Shown: positions 18,003 to 27,169, numbered from the stretch's first letter. The stretch: DNA of 64,000 bases from Azospirillum doebereinerae (GCF_003989665.1 NZ_RZIJ01000021.1:1-64000); one strand, 5' to 3'. Program-made: numbers and translations. The notes: generated from the letters alone by a model not told the origin.

Positions 18003-18150
18003 CCCTCTCCCCCCTGGGGAGAGGGTGGCCCGCAGGGCCGGTGAGGGGGCGTTGCGGCCCGAGGCCGGAAAAGAGTCGGGTCGGCGGTTGGTGCCGTTGG
18101 ACGGTCGCTGTGCGTCCCCCTCACCCTGCCCTCTCCCCGGGGGGAGAGGG
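18003..18150. repeat. Intergenic palindromic repeat segment
   Basis: The 234-bp gap between the split transketolase and the SDR gene holds the near-perfect palindrome CCCTCTCCCCCCTGGGGAG (from 18003), then GGCCCGCAGGGCC, and a second inverted copy of the CTCTCCCC/GGGGAGAG type at 18131-18150. These resemble the dispersed hairpin repeats of alphaproteobacterial intergenic regions. They may stabilise or separate the upstream transketolase mRNA from the rest of the operon. Confidence 0.6.
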
Positions 18151-18182
18151 TTTCAGCACAGGGATGGGAGAGGGAGAGAATC

Positions 18183-19193
18183 TCAGCCCAGCCAGCCCTT
18201 GATGGTGGCGGACATCGCGTCGGTCGAGATGCCGTAGCGGTCGTGCAGGGTCGGCAGCGCGCCGGCGTCGAGGAACTCGTCGGGAAGCCCGATCTGACGG
18301 AAGATCGGCGTCACCCCGCCGCGCAGCAGCGCGCCGGCCACCGCCTCGCCCAGGCCGCCGATGACGGTGTGGTTCTCGGCCACCACCACCAGACGGCCGG
18401 TCTTGGCGGCCTCGCGCAGGATGGTCGTGGTGTCGAGCGGCTTGATGGTCGGAACGTGCAGCACGCCGACGTCCACCTTGTCGACGGCCAACGCGGTCGC
18501 CACCTCCAGCGCCCGCATCGTCATGATGCCGGACGAGATCACCAGCACGTCGTTGCCGTCGCGCAGCAGCTTGGCCTTGCCGAGTTCGAATTTGTAGTCG
18601 TACTCGTCGAGCACCAGCGGCACGCTGCCCCGCAGCAGCCGCATGTAGACCGGCCCCTGGTGCGCGGCCATCGCCGGAACGGCCTGCTCGATCTCCAGCG
18701 CGTCGCAGGGGTCGATCACCGTCAGGTTCGGCATGGCGCGGAACAGCGCCAGATCCTCGGCTGCCTGATGGCTGGGGCCGTAGCCGGAGGTCAGGCCGGG
18801 CAGCGCGCAGGCGATCTTGACGTTGCGGTTCTCCTCGGCGATCGCCTGATGGATGAAGTCGTAGGCCCGGCGCGCGGCGAACACCGCGTAGGTCGTCACG
18901 AAGGGCATCATCCCCTCATGCGCCATGCCCGACGCCGCGCCCATCAGCAGCTGCTCCGCCATGCCCATCTGGTAGAAGCGGTCGGGGTATTCCTTGGCGA
19001 AGATGTGCAGGTCGGTGTATTTGGCCAGATCGGCGGTCATGCCGACGATCTCGGGCCGGCTGCGCGCTAACTCGACCAGCGCGTGGCCGAAGGGGGCGGG
19101 CTTGGTCCGCTGGCCCTCGCCGGCGATCGACGCGATCATCGCCGAGGTCTTCAGCTTGGGCTTTCCGGCGGCGGGGGTGTTCGGCGCGCTCAT
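18183..19193 (-). CDS. Split transketolase, C-terminal (pyrimidine-binding) subunit
   Basis: Predicted 336-residue protein corresponding to the middle and C-terminal domains of transketolase. Landmarks are PFGHALVELARSRPEIVGM, the glutamate-bearing FYQMGMAEQLLMGAASGMA, the substrate-loop LTSGYGPSHQAAEDLALFR, and the C-terminal VVAENHTVIGGLGEAVA. Such halves pair with an N-terminal subunit, as in apulose-4-phosphate and sulfofructose transketolases. The ATG at 19193 overlaps the stop of the upstream half (ATGA), which indicates coupled 1:1 translation. Confidence 0.9.
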   Translation of the reverse strand: MSAPNTPAAGKPKLKTSAMIASIAGEGQRTKPAPFGHALVELARSRPEIVGMTADLAKYTDLHIFAKEYPDRFYQMGMAEQLLMGAASGMAHEGMMPFVTTYAVFAARRAYDFIHQAIAEENRNVKIACALPGLTSGYGPSHQAAEDLALFRAMPNLTVIDPCDALEIEQAVPAMAAHQGPVYMRLLRGSVPLVLDEYDYKFELGKAKLLRDGNDVLVISSGIMTMRALEVATALAVDKVDVGVLHVPTIKPLDTTTILREAAKTGRLVVVAENHTVIGGLGEAVAGALLRGGVTPIFRQIGLPDEFLDAGALPTLHDRYGISTDAMSATIKGWLG

Positions 19194-20035
19194 GCATTCC
19201 TCCCGGCGTCCAGCGCGTCGAGGGCGAGCCGCCATTCGTGCGCGTCCACGCGGATGAAGTGGTTTTTCTCGCGGGCTTCCAGGAAGGGCACGCCCTTGCC
19301 CATCTTGGTGTCGCAGATGATCATCCGGGGCTTGGCCTCGGGGTGCGCCTTGGCCGCGTCGAAGGCGGCGACCACGGCGTCCATGTCGTTGCCGTCGATC
19401 CGCTGGGTGAACCAGCCGAACGCGTTCAGCTTGTCCGTCAGCGGCTCGAAGGCCATCACCTGGGTGGAGGGGCCGTCGGCCTGCTGGTTGTTGACGTCCA
19501 CCATGGCGATCAGGTTGTCGAGCTTGTAATGGGCCGCCGACATGATCGCTTCCCAGACCGATCCCTCGTCCAGCTCGCCGTCCGAGAACAGCGTGTAGAC
19601 GGTCGAGGCCGACCCCTTGCGCTTCAGCCCCAGACAGCGGCCGACCGCGAGGCTGAGCCCGAGGCCGAGCGAGCCGCCCGACATCTCCATGCCCGGCGTG
19701 TAGCTGGCCATGCCCGACATCGGCAGGCGGCTGTCGTCGCTGCCGTAGGTCTCCAGCTCCTCCTGGGGAACGATACCGGCTTCGATCAGCGCGGCGTAGA
19801 GCGCGATGGCATAATGCCCGTTCGACAGCATGAAGCGGTCGCGCTCCTCCCAGTCCGGATCCTCCGGACGGTAGCTCATGGCGTGGAAATAGCTGACGGC
19901 CAACACGTCGGCGATGTCGAGCGCCTGCCCGATGTAGCCCTGCCCCTGCACCTCGCCCATCAGCAGGGCGTTGCGGCGGATGCGGTAGGCGCGTTCGGCG
20001 AGCGTGATGTTGTGCCCTATGGGGGTCGTGTTCAC
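19190..20035 (-). CDS. Split transketolase, N-terminal (TPP pyrophosphate-binding) subunit
   Basis: Predicted 281-residue N-terminal half. It contains MLSNGHYAIALYAALIEAG, GMEMSGGSLGLGLSLAVG and the TPP motif FSDGELDEGSVWEA with the metal asparagine in VDVNNQQADG. The start is GTG at 20035 (VNTTPIGHNI), preceded by AAGGGAGA at suitable spacing; an upstream ATG would lack one. It is the first gene of the minus-strand operon, facing the LysR gene across a 244-bp regulatory gap. Confidence 0.9.
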   Translation of the reverse strand: MNTTPIGHNITLAERAYRIRRNALLMGEVQGQGYIGQALDIADVLAVSYFHAMSYRPEDPDWEERDRFMLSNGHYAIALYAALIEAGIVPQEELETYGSDDSRLPMSGMASYTPGMEMSGGSLGLGLSLAVGRCLGLKRKGSASTVYTLFSDGELDEGSVWEAIMSAAHYKLDNLIAMVDVNNQQADGPSTQVMAFEPLTDKLNAFGWFTQRIDGNDMDAVVAAFDAAKAHPEAKPRMIICDTKMGKGVPFLEAREKNHFIRVDAHEWRLALDALDAGRNA

Positions 20036-20254
20036 ACGGGGTCTCCCTTGGTCCACCAATTCGGGCCCACCACTCGGGGATCCGGCGTTCGGGCGTCGCA
20101 CGGGGTTCGGCGACGGCGATCGCGCGGTTTTGTCCGAATCGGTCGGACCGCTTTTATTTCTGGAGCGCCGCGTCGCATGAAAATGTCTCGGCGGCTTGAA
20201 ATAATCCTATTTCCTTGCCGTCCGTGGCTCAAACGAATAATAAAGCCGGATAGG

Positions 20255-20267
20255 TGAACTCAATTCA
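20255..20267. promoter_or_regulatory. Possible LysR-type operator in the divergent promoter
   Basis: TGAACTCAATTCA forms an interrupted palindrome (TGAA-N5-TTCA) 13 bases before the LysR start codon, in the gap shared with the split-transketolase operon. Autoregulatory LysR sites often sit in such positions. The call rests on symmetry and location only. Confidence 0.25.
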
Positions 20268-20279
20268 TGTGATGGTGCG

Positions 20280-21197
20280 ATGCCGCATCGTGTCTCTTTG
20301 AAGGCGGTGCAAGCCTTTGAGGCCGCCGCCCGCCTCTCCTCCTTCGCGCTTGCGGCGGAGGAAATGCTGGTGACCCCGTCAGCAATCAGTCACCAGATCA
20401 AAATTCTCGAGGAGGACATCGGCGTCCGGCTGTTCCACCGCGTCCACCGCGCGGTGATCCTGACCGACGCCGGCCGGCGCTACGCCGAGGAGATCACCGC
20501 CGCCTTCGCCCGGATCGACCTCGCCACCCGCAACGTCGGCCAGACGGAAAAGAGCGACATCCTGACCGTTCACTCGACGCCCAGCTTCGCCACGCAATGG
20601 CTGATGCCGCGCCTCGCCCGCTTCAGCGCGCTGAACCCGGACATCGACGTGCGGCTGAACGCCTCGACGACGCCGGCCGACCTGACGACGGAGGCGGTGG
20701 ATCTCGACATCCGCTACGGCACCCGCTTGCAGCCGACGGGAACGCTGGTGCTGCCCCTGCCGCCCGAGACCATCGTCCCGCTCTGCGCCCCGGAGTTGGC
20801 CGAGGGGGCGCACCCGATCCGCAGCCCCGGCGATCTGCGCCATCACCACCTGATCCACAGTGAGGCCTGCCTCGTCGGCTGGCGCGACTGGATGCGGCAG
20901 CACCGCAAGGTGAAGCTCGACATCACGCGCGGCCTGCGCTTCGACCGCTCCTTCATGGCGATCAGCGCGGCGGTGGACGGCTTGGGCGTGTGCCTGGACA
21001 GCCTGCTGCTGGTCCAGCGCGAGTTGGAGGCCGGGCGGCTGGTCGCCCCCTTCGGGACGGAGGGGCTGAAGGTGCAGGGCTACACCGTCAACCTGCTGAA
21101 ATCCCGAGCCGAACTGCCGAAGCTCCGCAGTTTTCAAGACTGGCTGTTCGCGGAGCTGGAGCGCGTTCCCAACGGAACGAACCGGCCGGTCGGGTAG
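20280..21197 (+). CDS. LysR-family transcriptional regulator (GcvA-like)
   Basis: Predicted 305-residue regulator. The N-terminal winged helix (residues 5-64) has LKAVQAFEAAARLSSFALAA and VTPSAISHQIKILEEDIGV, as in GcvA-like members. The rest is a periplasmic-binding-protein-like effector domain, starting near DILTVHSTPSFATQWLMPRL. Its divergent position makes it the likely activator of the transketolase/TRAP operon, with a pathway intermediate as effector. Confidence 0.9.
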   Translation: MPHRVSLKAVQAFEAAARLSSFALAAEEMLVTPSAISHQIKILEEDIGVRLFHRVHRAVILTDAGRRYAEEITAAFARIDLATRNVGQTEKSDILTVHSTPSFATQWLMPRLARFSALNPDIDVRLNASTTPADLTTEAVDLDIRYGTRLQPTGTLVLPLPPETIVPLCAPELAEGAHPIRSPGDLRHHHLIHSEACLVGWRDWMRQHRKVKLDITRGLRFDRSFMAISAAVDGLGVCLDSLLLVQRELEAGRLVAPFGTEGLKVQGYTVNLLKSRAELPKLRSFQDWLFAELERVPNGTNRPVG

Positions 21198-21231
21198 GCT
21201 TTGCCCCCACCCTGGCCCTTTGCACAGGCAT

Positions 21232-21258
21232 AAAAAAAGGCCCTTCCCCCCAAGGGCA
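21232..21258 (-). terminator. Rho-independent terminator of the chemoreceptor gene
   Basis: On the minus strand GCCCTT-GGGGGG-AAGGGC forms a hairpin followed directly by C and seven T residues. It lies 37 bp after the chemoreceptor stop codon. Read on the plus strand it lacks a T run, but it sits between convergent transcripts. Confidence 0.8.
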
Positions 21259-21294
21259 GAAGGGCACCCTAACGCATACCGAAGGGCCAGGCCG

Positions 21295-23295
21295 TCAGGC
21301 GGCGAGCGGCTGCAGGTTCTTGGTCAGGCGTTCGAAGGTTTCCCGGAACGCGACCATCGCCGGATCCGCCTCGTCGAACTTCACGTGGACGGCGTTGTCG
21401 CCCAGGCCCCGCACCGTGAAGGGAACACGGACGCTGAACCCATCGAGCGTGAGCGACCCGCGATCGGCGGTGCCGATGTCCGTCGCTCCGGCAAGCATGG
21501 CGCCTTCGAGAGACAGATTGATGACCCGCGTGGTCCACTGGCGCCCCCCGGCCTGCACCGAGCCGCTATGGTTCACCGGGTAGCGCGGCTTGCGGCGGCG
21601 ATTCGCCTCTTCGGTGGAGGTGCGCACCACGCGGACCAGCGTCTGCCGCAACGCCTCGATGCTGTGCGCCACATCGCCCGACCCGGCGCGGACATGGGCG
21701 GCCTGCGCCCCGGTCTGTTCGGCTTCCTGCGACACGGCGGCGATGCGCGACGACACCTCCTGCGCGGCTTTCGAGGTCTCGACCACGTTGCGGCTGATTT
21801 CCTGGGTCGCAGCGGCCTGCTCCTCCATCGCGGCGGCGATGGCGCCGGTGATCTGGTCGATCTCGCCGATGGTGTTGCCGATCTCCGCCACCGCGCCAAC
21901 GGCGGTGCCGGTCACGCCCTGCACCTCGGCGATCAACTGGGTGATCTCCTCGGTCGAGCGGGCGGTCTGGTTGGCGAGGTTCTTGACCTCCTGGGCGACC
22001 ACCGCGAAACCCTTGCCGGCTTCCCCCGCGCGGGCCGCCTCGATGGTGGCGTTGAGCGCCAAAAGGTTGGTCTGGCTGGCGATGTCGTCGATCAGCTTCA
22101 CCACGTCGCCGATGCGGCCGACCGCGTTGGACAGCGATTGGATCGTCTCCTGCGTGTGATGGCCGGTCGCCACGGCGTGGCGGGTCACCGCGCTGGAATG
22201 GGCGATCTGCGAGGAGATCTCGCGGATCGACGCGGCCAGTTCCTCGGTCGCCGAGGCCACCGTCTGGGCGTTGGCCAGGGCCTGCTCGGCGGCGGCCGAC
22301 ACGTTCTGCGCGTTCAGGCTGACGCGCTCGGCGGCGCCGGCCATGCCGTCGGCGTCCTGGCTCATGCCGCCGGTGCGCAACGCCACTTGCTCGACGGCGT
22401 GGCTGGCTTCGCGCTCCACCGTCTCGGCCATCCTCAGCATGGCGGCGATGCGCTCCTCCTCGGTCTGGCGGTGGCGTTCGCTGCGCTCCTGGATGGCGTA
22501 GCTCAGCTTGGCCTTGACCGCGTTGAGCTGCGAGCGGATGCGCTTGAACTCGGCGACGCCCGAGCTGGGGATGCTGGCGATCAGGTCGCCGCGCGCGATG
22601 GCGTCGAGATGCAGCTCCACCATCCCGAGCGGGCGCTTCATCGTGTTCAAAATGACGAAGCCGGCGCCAATGGCGAACAGGATGCCGAACAGCATCAGCC
22701 CGGCGGCGAAGGCGCCCGACAGCTTCACCCCCACCAGGTCCGGCGCGCCGAGACCGGCCATGACCAGGATGAGGACGGTGAAGGCGGCGGCGAGCCGTCC
22801 GGCGACGCTGTAGGCGCCCGTGCGGATCGTCCCGCCGACGCTGCGGCGGACGATCTCGCCGTCCGCCAGGGCGACGTTATGGCTGGTACCGGAACGGATC
22901 GCGGCGTAGACGCGCTCGGCCTCGGCGACCGCCTCCCGCGACGGCCTGGAACGGATGGAAATGTATTCGGTGATCTGGCCGTTCTCCGTCACCGGCGTGA
23001 CGTTGGCCTTCACCCAATAATAGTCCCCAGTCTTTGAGCGGTTCTTGACCAGCCCTTCCCAGGGCCGCCCCGCCTTGATCGTTTCCCAAAGATTGGCGAA
23101 CGCTTCCTTCGGCATATGCGGATGGCGAACCAAATTGTGTGGAGAGCCCAGCAATTCCGTTTCGGTAAAGCCGCTGATGTCCACGAACGCCTTGTTTACG
23201 AAGACAATGCGTCCTTTCGTGTCGGTTCGAGAAACCAGAAGTTGACCTTCTGCCAGTTCGACTTCTTTGTTGGTGATCGAGCCATTGTCACGCAT
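21295..23295 (-). CDS. PAS-containing methyl-accepting chemotaxis protein with C-terminal PilZ domain
   Basis: Predicted 666-residue chemoreceptor. An Aer-like PAS domain (about 12-120, FVNKAFVDISGFTETELLG, NLVRHPHMPKEAFANLW) is N-terminal and therefore cytoplasmic. Two membrane helices (about 165-183 and 193-216) follow with almost no periplasmic loop. The MCP signalling region has the hairpin ASQTNLLALNATIEAARAGE. The C-terminal 90 residues begin RRRKPRYPVNHSGSV and form a PilZ domain (RxxxR motif), which predicts c-di-GMP binding. The architecture suits energy or redox taxis tuned by c-di-GMP. Confidence 0.92.
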   Translation of the reverse strand: MRDNGSITNKEVELAEGQLLVSRTDTKGRIVFVNKAFVDISGFTETELLGSPHNLVRHPHMPKEAFANLWETIKAGRPWEGLVKNRSKTGDYYWVKANVTPVTENGQITEYISIRSRPSREAVAEAERVYAAIRSGTSHNVALADGEIVRRSVGGTIRTGAYSVAGRLAAAFTVLILVMAGLGAPDLVGVKLSGAFAAGLMLFGILFAIGAGFVILNTMKRPLGMVELHLDAIARGDLIASIPSSGVAEFKRIRSQLNAVKAKLSYAIQERSERHRQTEEERIAAMLRMAETVEREASHAVEQVALRTGGMSQDADGMAGAAERVSLNAQNVSAAAEQALANAQTVASATEELAASIREISSQIAHSSAVTRHAVATGHHTQETIQSLSNAVGRIGDVVKLIDDIASQTNLLALNATIEAARAGEAGKGFAVVAQEVKNLANQTARSTEEITQLIAEVQGVTGTAVGAVAEIGNTIGEIDQITGAIAAAMEEQAAATQEISRNVVETSKAAQEVSSRIAAVSQEAEQTGAQAAHVRAGSGDVAHSIEALRQTLVRVVRTSTEEANRRRKPRYPVNHSGSVQAGGRQWTTRVINLSLEGAMLAGATDIGTADRGSLTLDGFSVRVPFTVRGLGDNAVHVKFDEADPAMVAFRETFERLTKNLQPLAA

Positions 23296-23709
23296 TGCTC
23301 TGATCCTCGGGTACGGATGAAGAGACCATGTTCATCTGCCGATCAATCAGCAAAACCCATGCCGATGGCCGGATCGGTTTGTCACGACAGCATACCCGAT
23401 TATGCAAACGATTTAGTATGACATTTGTGGAGGCGGGCGCCAAAGGCTACAGCTTCCGTCATCTCCAGTTTTCCATATCACTTTTGCGCACAATCGCAGT
23501 TTGCAAATCGAACCGTCCATTCCGCGAAAATTTAGTCAGATGTTAAACCATTTGGCTTGTAACCAAAATCAGACAGAGCTTGCCCCACCTTCGGTGCATT
23601 CCGTCGCCAAAGATCCGTCAAAGGTTGATTTTTCTCCAGGGGCTCCCGGCAAACGACGAAGGGGGCGGCCCCAGGACCGCCCCTGTTCACAAATTCCCTC
23701 TGCGCCCGG
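23296..23709. other. Intergenic region between chemoreceptor and GH5 genes
   Basis: This 414-bp gap is less GC-rich than its surroundings and holds the chemoreceptor promoter region. No convincing reading frame was seen. Its only clear structure is the hairpin at 23661-23683. Confidence 0.6.
23661..23683 (-). terminator. Probable terminator after the GH5 gene
   Basis: On the minus strand GGGGCGG and CCGCCCC flank an eight-base loop, 27 bp beyond the GH5 stop. The following sequence CTTCGTCGTTTG is only moderately T-rich, so this could be a weak intrinsic terminator or an mRNA-stabilising hairpin. Confidence 0.5.
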
Positions 23710-26373
23710 TCAGGCGACGTGTTGATGGATGTACCAGTCGTTCGCGTGCAGAACCTCGGCGGCGGCCGTGGTCGCGGCGTCGGTCGTGAGGCCGCTCAGG
23801 ATGTCCGCCGTGGAGAGGCTGTGCGCAGCAGTCGTGTCCGTCGCGTCGGTCGCCGCCGTGGTCACGGTGTGCGCCCACACGTCGGTGGTGGCCGCATCCG
23901 CCGTGGTGGCGGCCGTGGTCGTCACCAGCGACGCGGCGGTCGCCGAGGCGGCGGACGCGGTGCTCGCCGTGGTGCTGGACGCGTCGGTGATGGTGCCGAG
24001 GCCGGTCGCGTCGGCCAGCGTCGCCTTGGTCGCGCCGGACAGGTTCAGGCTGAAGGTCTCGGCTCCCTCGGCGGCGCTGTCGCTCAGCACCTTGACGGTC
24101 ACGGTCTTGGCGGTCTCGCCCGGCGCGAAGGTCAGCGTGCCGCTGGCCGCCGTGTAGTCCGAGCCGGCCTTGGCCGTGCCGTCGGCGGTGGCGTATTTGA
24201 CCGTCACCGTCTCGGTCGAGGCCGAGGCGAGCTTCACCGTGAAGACCGCGTCCGCCGTGGCGGTGCCGCTGGTGGAGCCGGAGTACATCGCCTCCTTGAT
24301 GATGTTTACCTTGGCGGTGTTGACGGTGTAGTCGTCGTTCAGGATGCCGCCGGTGTCGCCCGAGCCGGGGCTCCAGGCCCAATAGGTCCAGCTCACGCCC
24401 TGGTCGCCGGCCGCCAGATCGCTCTTCCCGTCACCGTTCCAGTCGCCGTTCATGTAGTCGGTGATCGCGTTCAGCCACTGGGTGTCCTGGGTGGTCGCCA
24501 ACTTCGTCCCGAATTCGCCGACCAGCACCGGTGCGACGTCGTTCTGCACCAGATAGCCCCAGGCGTCCGTCCACACCGACGACATGTTGTTCGGGAAGCT
24601 GGAGTCGGAGAACCAGCCGAAGCCCGCCATCGACGGCGGGTAGTCGTGGACCGAATAGACCAGTTGGTTGTCGACGTTGAACTCCACCGGGCTGGTCTTG
24701 GTCCCGTCGAGGTTGCCGCCCCACCAATAGGTCGATCCGCCGTAGTTCTCGACGCCCTCGACGATCAGCAGCAGGTTGGGGTTGACCTTCTGGATGGCGT
24801 TGCCGATGCGCTCGGCGGCGGCGGCCCAATCGGTGGCGAGGTTGCCGTCGCCCCAGGTGGCCTGACCGTGCGGCTCGTTGTGCAGATCCATGCCGATGAC
24901 CGACGGGTTGTCGGAGTAGCGCTCCGCCAGCATGGTCGAGTTGGCGATCATCATCGATTCCGGGTGGGCCGAGGTGTACCACAGCCCGTTCTCGTTGGCC
25001 GAGGCGCCGTCGTCCGAGCGGTGGTGGTCGAGGATGATCTTCATGCCGGTCTGGTCGGCGTAATCGACGATCTTGTCGAAGATTTGGAGCGCGTTCAGGC
25101 CCTTGAGGTCGGGGTTCAGGTTGTAGTCGATGCCGGTCGGCGTTTGGCCGCCATTGTCCAGCATGGCGTCCGACCAGGGCAGGCGGATCGTGTTGAAGCC
25201 CAGCGACTTCATCTGATCCATCATGTTCTGGTAGCTGTCCTCCCACAGCCCCTGGGGCGCGAAGGCGTAGCCCTCGGCGCCGAACCAGTTGACGCCGGTC
25301 AGCTTGACGTTGTTGCCGGCGCTGTCGACGATCTGGCTGCCCTCGGTGTGGAGGTAGCCGTCGGCGATGGTCGTGGTGGAGGTGGTGGAGGCGGTCGGCT
25401 CCTTCACCGTCGCGTCGCTGACCGAGAGCGCCGGCGTGGTGACGGTGCCCGTTCCGGTGCCGCCGGTGGTGGTGCCGCTGCCGCTGGTGCCGCTGCTGGT
25501 GTCGGTCGTCGCGGTGAAGTGGGACTTGTCGGCGTCCACCACCAGCGTGCCGTTCCACCACAGGCCCTTCTGGCCGGCGATCACGTCCTTCCCGTCGAGC
25601 GCGCCCTTGTCGTAGGTCACCGCGCTGTCGGTGGCGGAATAGGAATGGCCGTTCACCTTGATGGAGTTGACCGTCAGGTTGCGGTCCTGACCGTTGATAT
25701 AGGCGTCGTTGTCGTACTGGATCTGCACCTTGTGCGCCTGATCCGCCGTCAGCGAGGTGGTGAAGCTGTAGTCATGCGCGCTGGTGGTCGCGGTGCCCTC
25801 GCCGATGGCGGTGCCGTCCACCAGGACCTTGAAATGCGCGTTCACGCCGCCGGCCGCCGTGCCCTGCGCGTTCACCACGATGGTGGAAGCGGATGTGGTG
25901 GAGGCGGAGGTGCCCGACCCGCTCGTCGTTCCGCCGGTGGAGCCGGTCGTCGTGCCGGAGCCCGTTGTCCCGGCGGTCGTGCCGCTGGCGGTGGTCGGCT
26001 GGGTGGTGAAGCTCAGCGCGCCGTCCCACCACATGCCGGACTGGCCGGCCTGCGTCGTGGTGGTGGCGCCGGTGTCGTAGCGCTCGTAGACCGCCTGGGT
26101 CGGCAGCATGGTCTTGCCGTCGACGACCACCGACTGGACGTAGAGGTCGCGGTAGCTGCTGTTCACCGCGTCGTTGTCGTAGGCCACCTTGATGGTGTGC
26201 GCGACGTCGCTCGCGAGATCGGCGGTGAAGCTGTAGGCCTTGGACGCCGACGTCGTGGTCGCCTGACCGACCTCCTTGCCGTCGACCAACAGGCGGAAAT
26301 GGGCGGCGATGCTGTCGCCGGACTGGCCATAGGCGTTCACGACGATGCTGCGGGCGTTCGTGGTCGTTGCCAT
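23710..26373 (-). CDS. Multidomain GH5 glycoside hydrolase with two CBM60-like modules and a Calx-beta domain
   Basis: Predicted 887-residue extracellular enzyme, probably an endoglucanase-type beta-glycanase. Two related carbohydrate-binding modules (about 8-122 and 164-280) have the pattern AHFxxLVDG, YDNDA, GQKGLWWNGTL. Gly/Thr/Ser linkers connect them to the GH5 barrel (about 340-695). Its acid/base is Glu500 in DLHNEPHG and its nucleophile Glu620 in VLVGEFGT. A Calx-beta domain (about 705-797) and an Ala/Thr/Ser-rich tail follow. No Sec or Tat signal is present, so type I or another non-classical export is likely. It shares its binding module with the beta-helix protein at 30043-33195. 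Confidence 0.9.
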   Translation of the reverse strand: MATTTNARSIVVNAYGQSGDSIAAHFRLLVDGKEVGQATTTSASKAYSFTADLASDVAHTIKVAYDNDAVNSSYRDLYVQSVVVDGKTMLPTQAVYERYDTGATTTTQAGQSGMWWDGALSFTTQPTTASGTTAGTTGSGTTTGSTGGTTSGSGTSASTTSASTIVVNAQGTAAGGVNAHFKVLVDGTAIGEGTATTSAHDYSFTTSLTADQAHKVQIQYDNDAYINGQDRNLTVNSIKVNGHSYSATDSAVTYDKGALDGKDVIAGQKGLWWNGTLVVDADKSHFTATTDTSSGTSGSGTTTGGTGTGTVTTPALSVSDATVKEPTASTTSTTTIADGYLHTEGSQIVDSAGNNVKLTGVNWFGAEGYAFAPQGLWEDSYQNMMDQMKSLGFNTIRLPWSDAMLDNGGQTPTGIDYNLNPDLKGLNALQIFDKIVDYADQTGMKIILDHHRSDDGASANENGLWYTSAHPESMMIANSTMLAERYSDNPSVIGMDLHNEPHGQATWGDGNLATDWAAAAERIGNAIQKVNPNLLLIVEGVENYGGSTYWWGGNLDGTKTSPVEFNVDNQLVYSVHDYPPSMAGFGWFSDSSFPNNMSSVWTDAWGYLVQNDVAPVLVGEFGTKLATTQDTQWLNAITDYMNGDWNGDGKSDLAAGDQGVSWTYWAWSPGSGDTGGILNDDYTVNTAKVNIIKEAMYSGSTSGTATADAVFTVKLASASTETVTVKYATADGTAKAGSDYTAASGTLTFAPGETAKTVTVKVLSDSAAEGAETFSLNLSGATKATLADATGLGTITDASSTTASTASAASATAASLVTTTAATTADAATTDVWAHTVTTAATDATDTTAAHSLSTADILSGLTTDAATTAAAEVLHANDWYIHQHVA

Positions 26374-27169
26374 GGAAAATTTTCCTTGTCTCGTTGGGTT
26401 GACGCCAACGGTGACCCCAAATCCTTAACGAGATATTGCGGAATTTGGTTAAAATACCGCGCACCTTGTGGCAAAGATGGGACCGCGATTTCCCCGCTTC
26501 CCTGGCGCAGGAATGCCACAGAAACCTCTCGCCACCGGCTCCTGCGCCGAAAAATCGGCCTGAATCCGTGTCTCTTTTTGTGCACAGCCCTGCCGCGCAG
26601 GATCAAGGGGAGGGGGGCGTATCAGCTTGTATCGGCCGGATGCTTCAGCCCATGTCCAAGGTTTTCCCAAAAGGCTGAGGGAGCCTCTTTTCCGTGCTCG
26701 CTAACATCCGGCCGATCCGGACCCAGGAGAACGTTTGATCATACGCAAAGAAGCAGCCTCTTCCTCGGCAATGATACTGCCACCTCACCAGAATTCACCC
26801 TTTCCCCCAGGACGCGAATGCCGCCACCCCCATCCTATGTCTTGGAATTTTTCCACGCCGCCAAACGCCCAGCGGCGTGGCTCACAACCCGGTCGACGCT
26901 CCGCCTGGAGGCGCGAGCCATGGCTGGCGCGGCGTCCATCCCCGACGGAGCAGAGCGGTGAAACACTGAATTGGTTAATGAAAAACACCTGCCTTGATCG
27001 TGGCAGGCGCAATTCCGGCTGATTTTTTTAAAGGTATAAATACCTATTAAATGGCCGCCAGACGGCGTGCAAACGCGAAACGGCTCCCCGAAGGGAGCCG
27101 CGCCGCCGGATCACGGCTGCCGGAAAAGCACCGACCCGCTTGGGGAGGGCCGAAAAACGCGGCCGCGCC
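26374..27169. other. 800-bp gene-poor intergenic region
   Basis: Upstream of the GH5 gene this stretch contains only short frames without gene-like codon use or ribosome binding sites. The part next to the GH5 start (26420-26460) is AT-richer and probably carries its promoter. The far end contains a terminator hairpin at 27082-27099. Nothing else was recognised. Confidence 0.6.
27082..27099 (-). terminator. Terminator-like hairpin with UUCG loop
   Basis: The minus strand reads GGCTCCC-TTCG-GGGAGCC, a perfect seven-base stem closed by an extra-stable UUCG tetraloop. It sits about 70 bp after the hypothetical gene at 27170-27748. The run after it (GTTTCGCGTTTG) is only partly T-rich. Confidence 0.6.

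Noticed and set aside
23719..26961. A 1080-codon plus-strand frame opposite the GH5 gene
   Set aside because: It is an antisense shadow with valine/arginine/glycine-rich composition and no domain; the minus strand has clear GH5 and binding modules.
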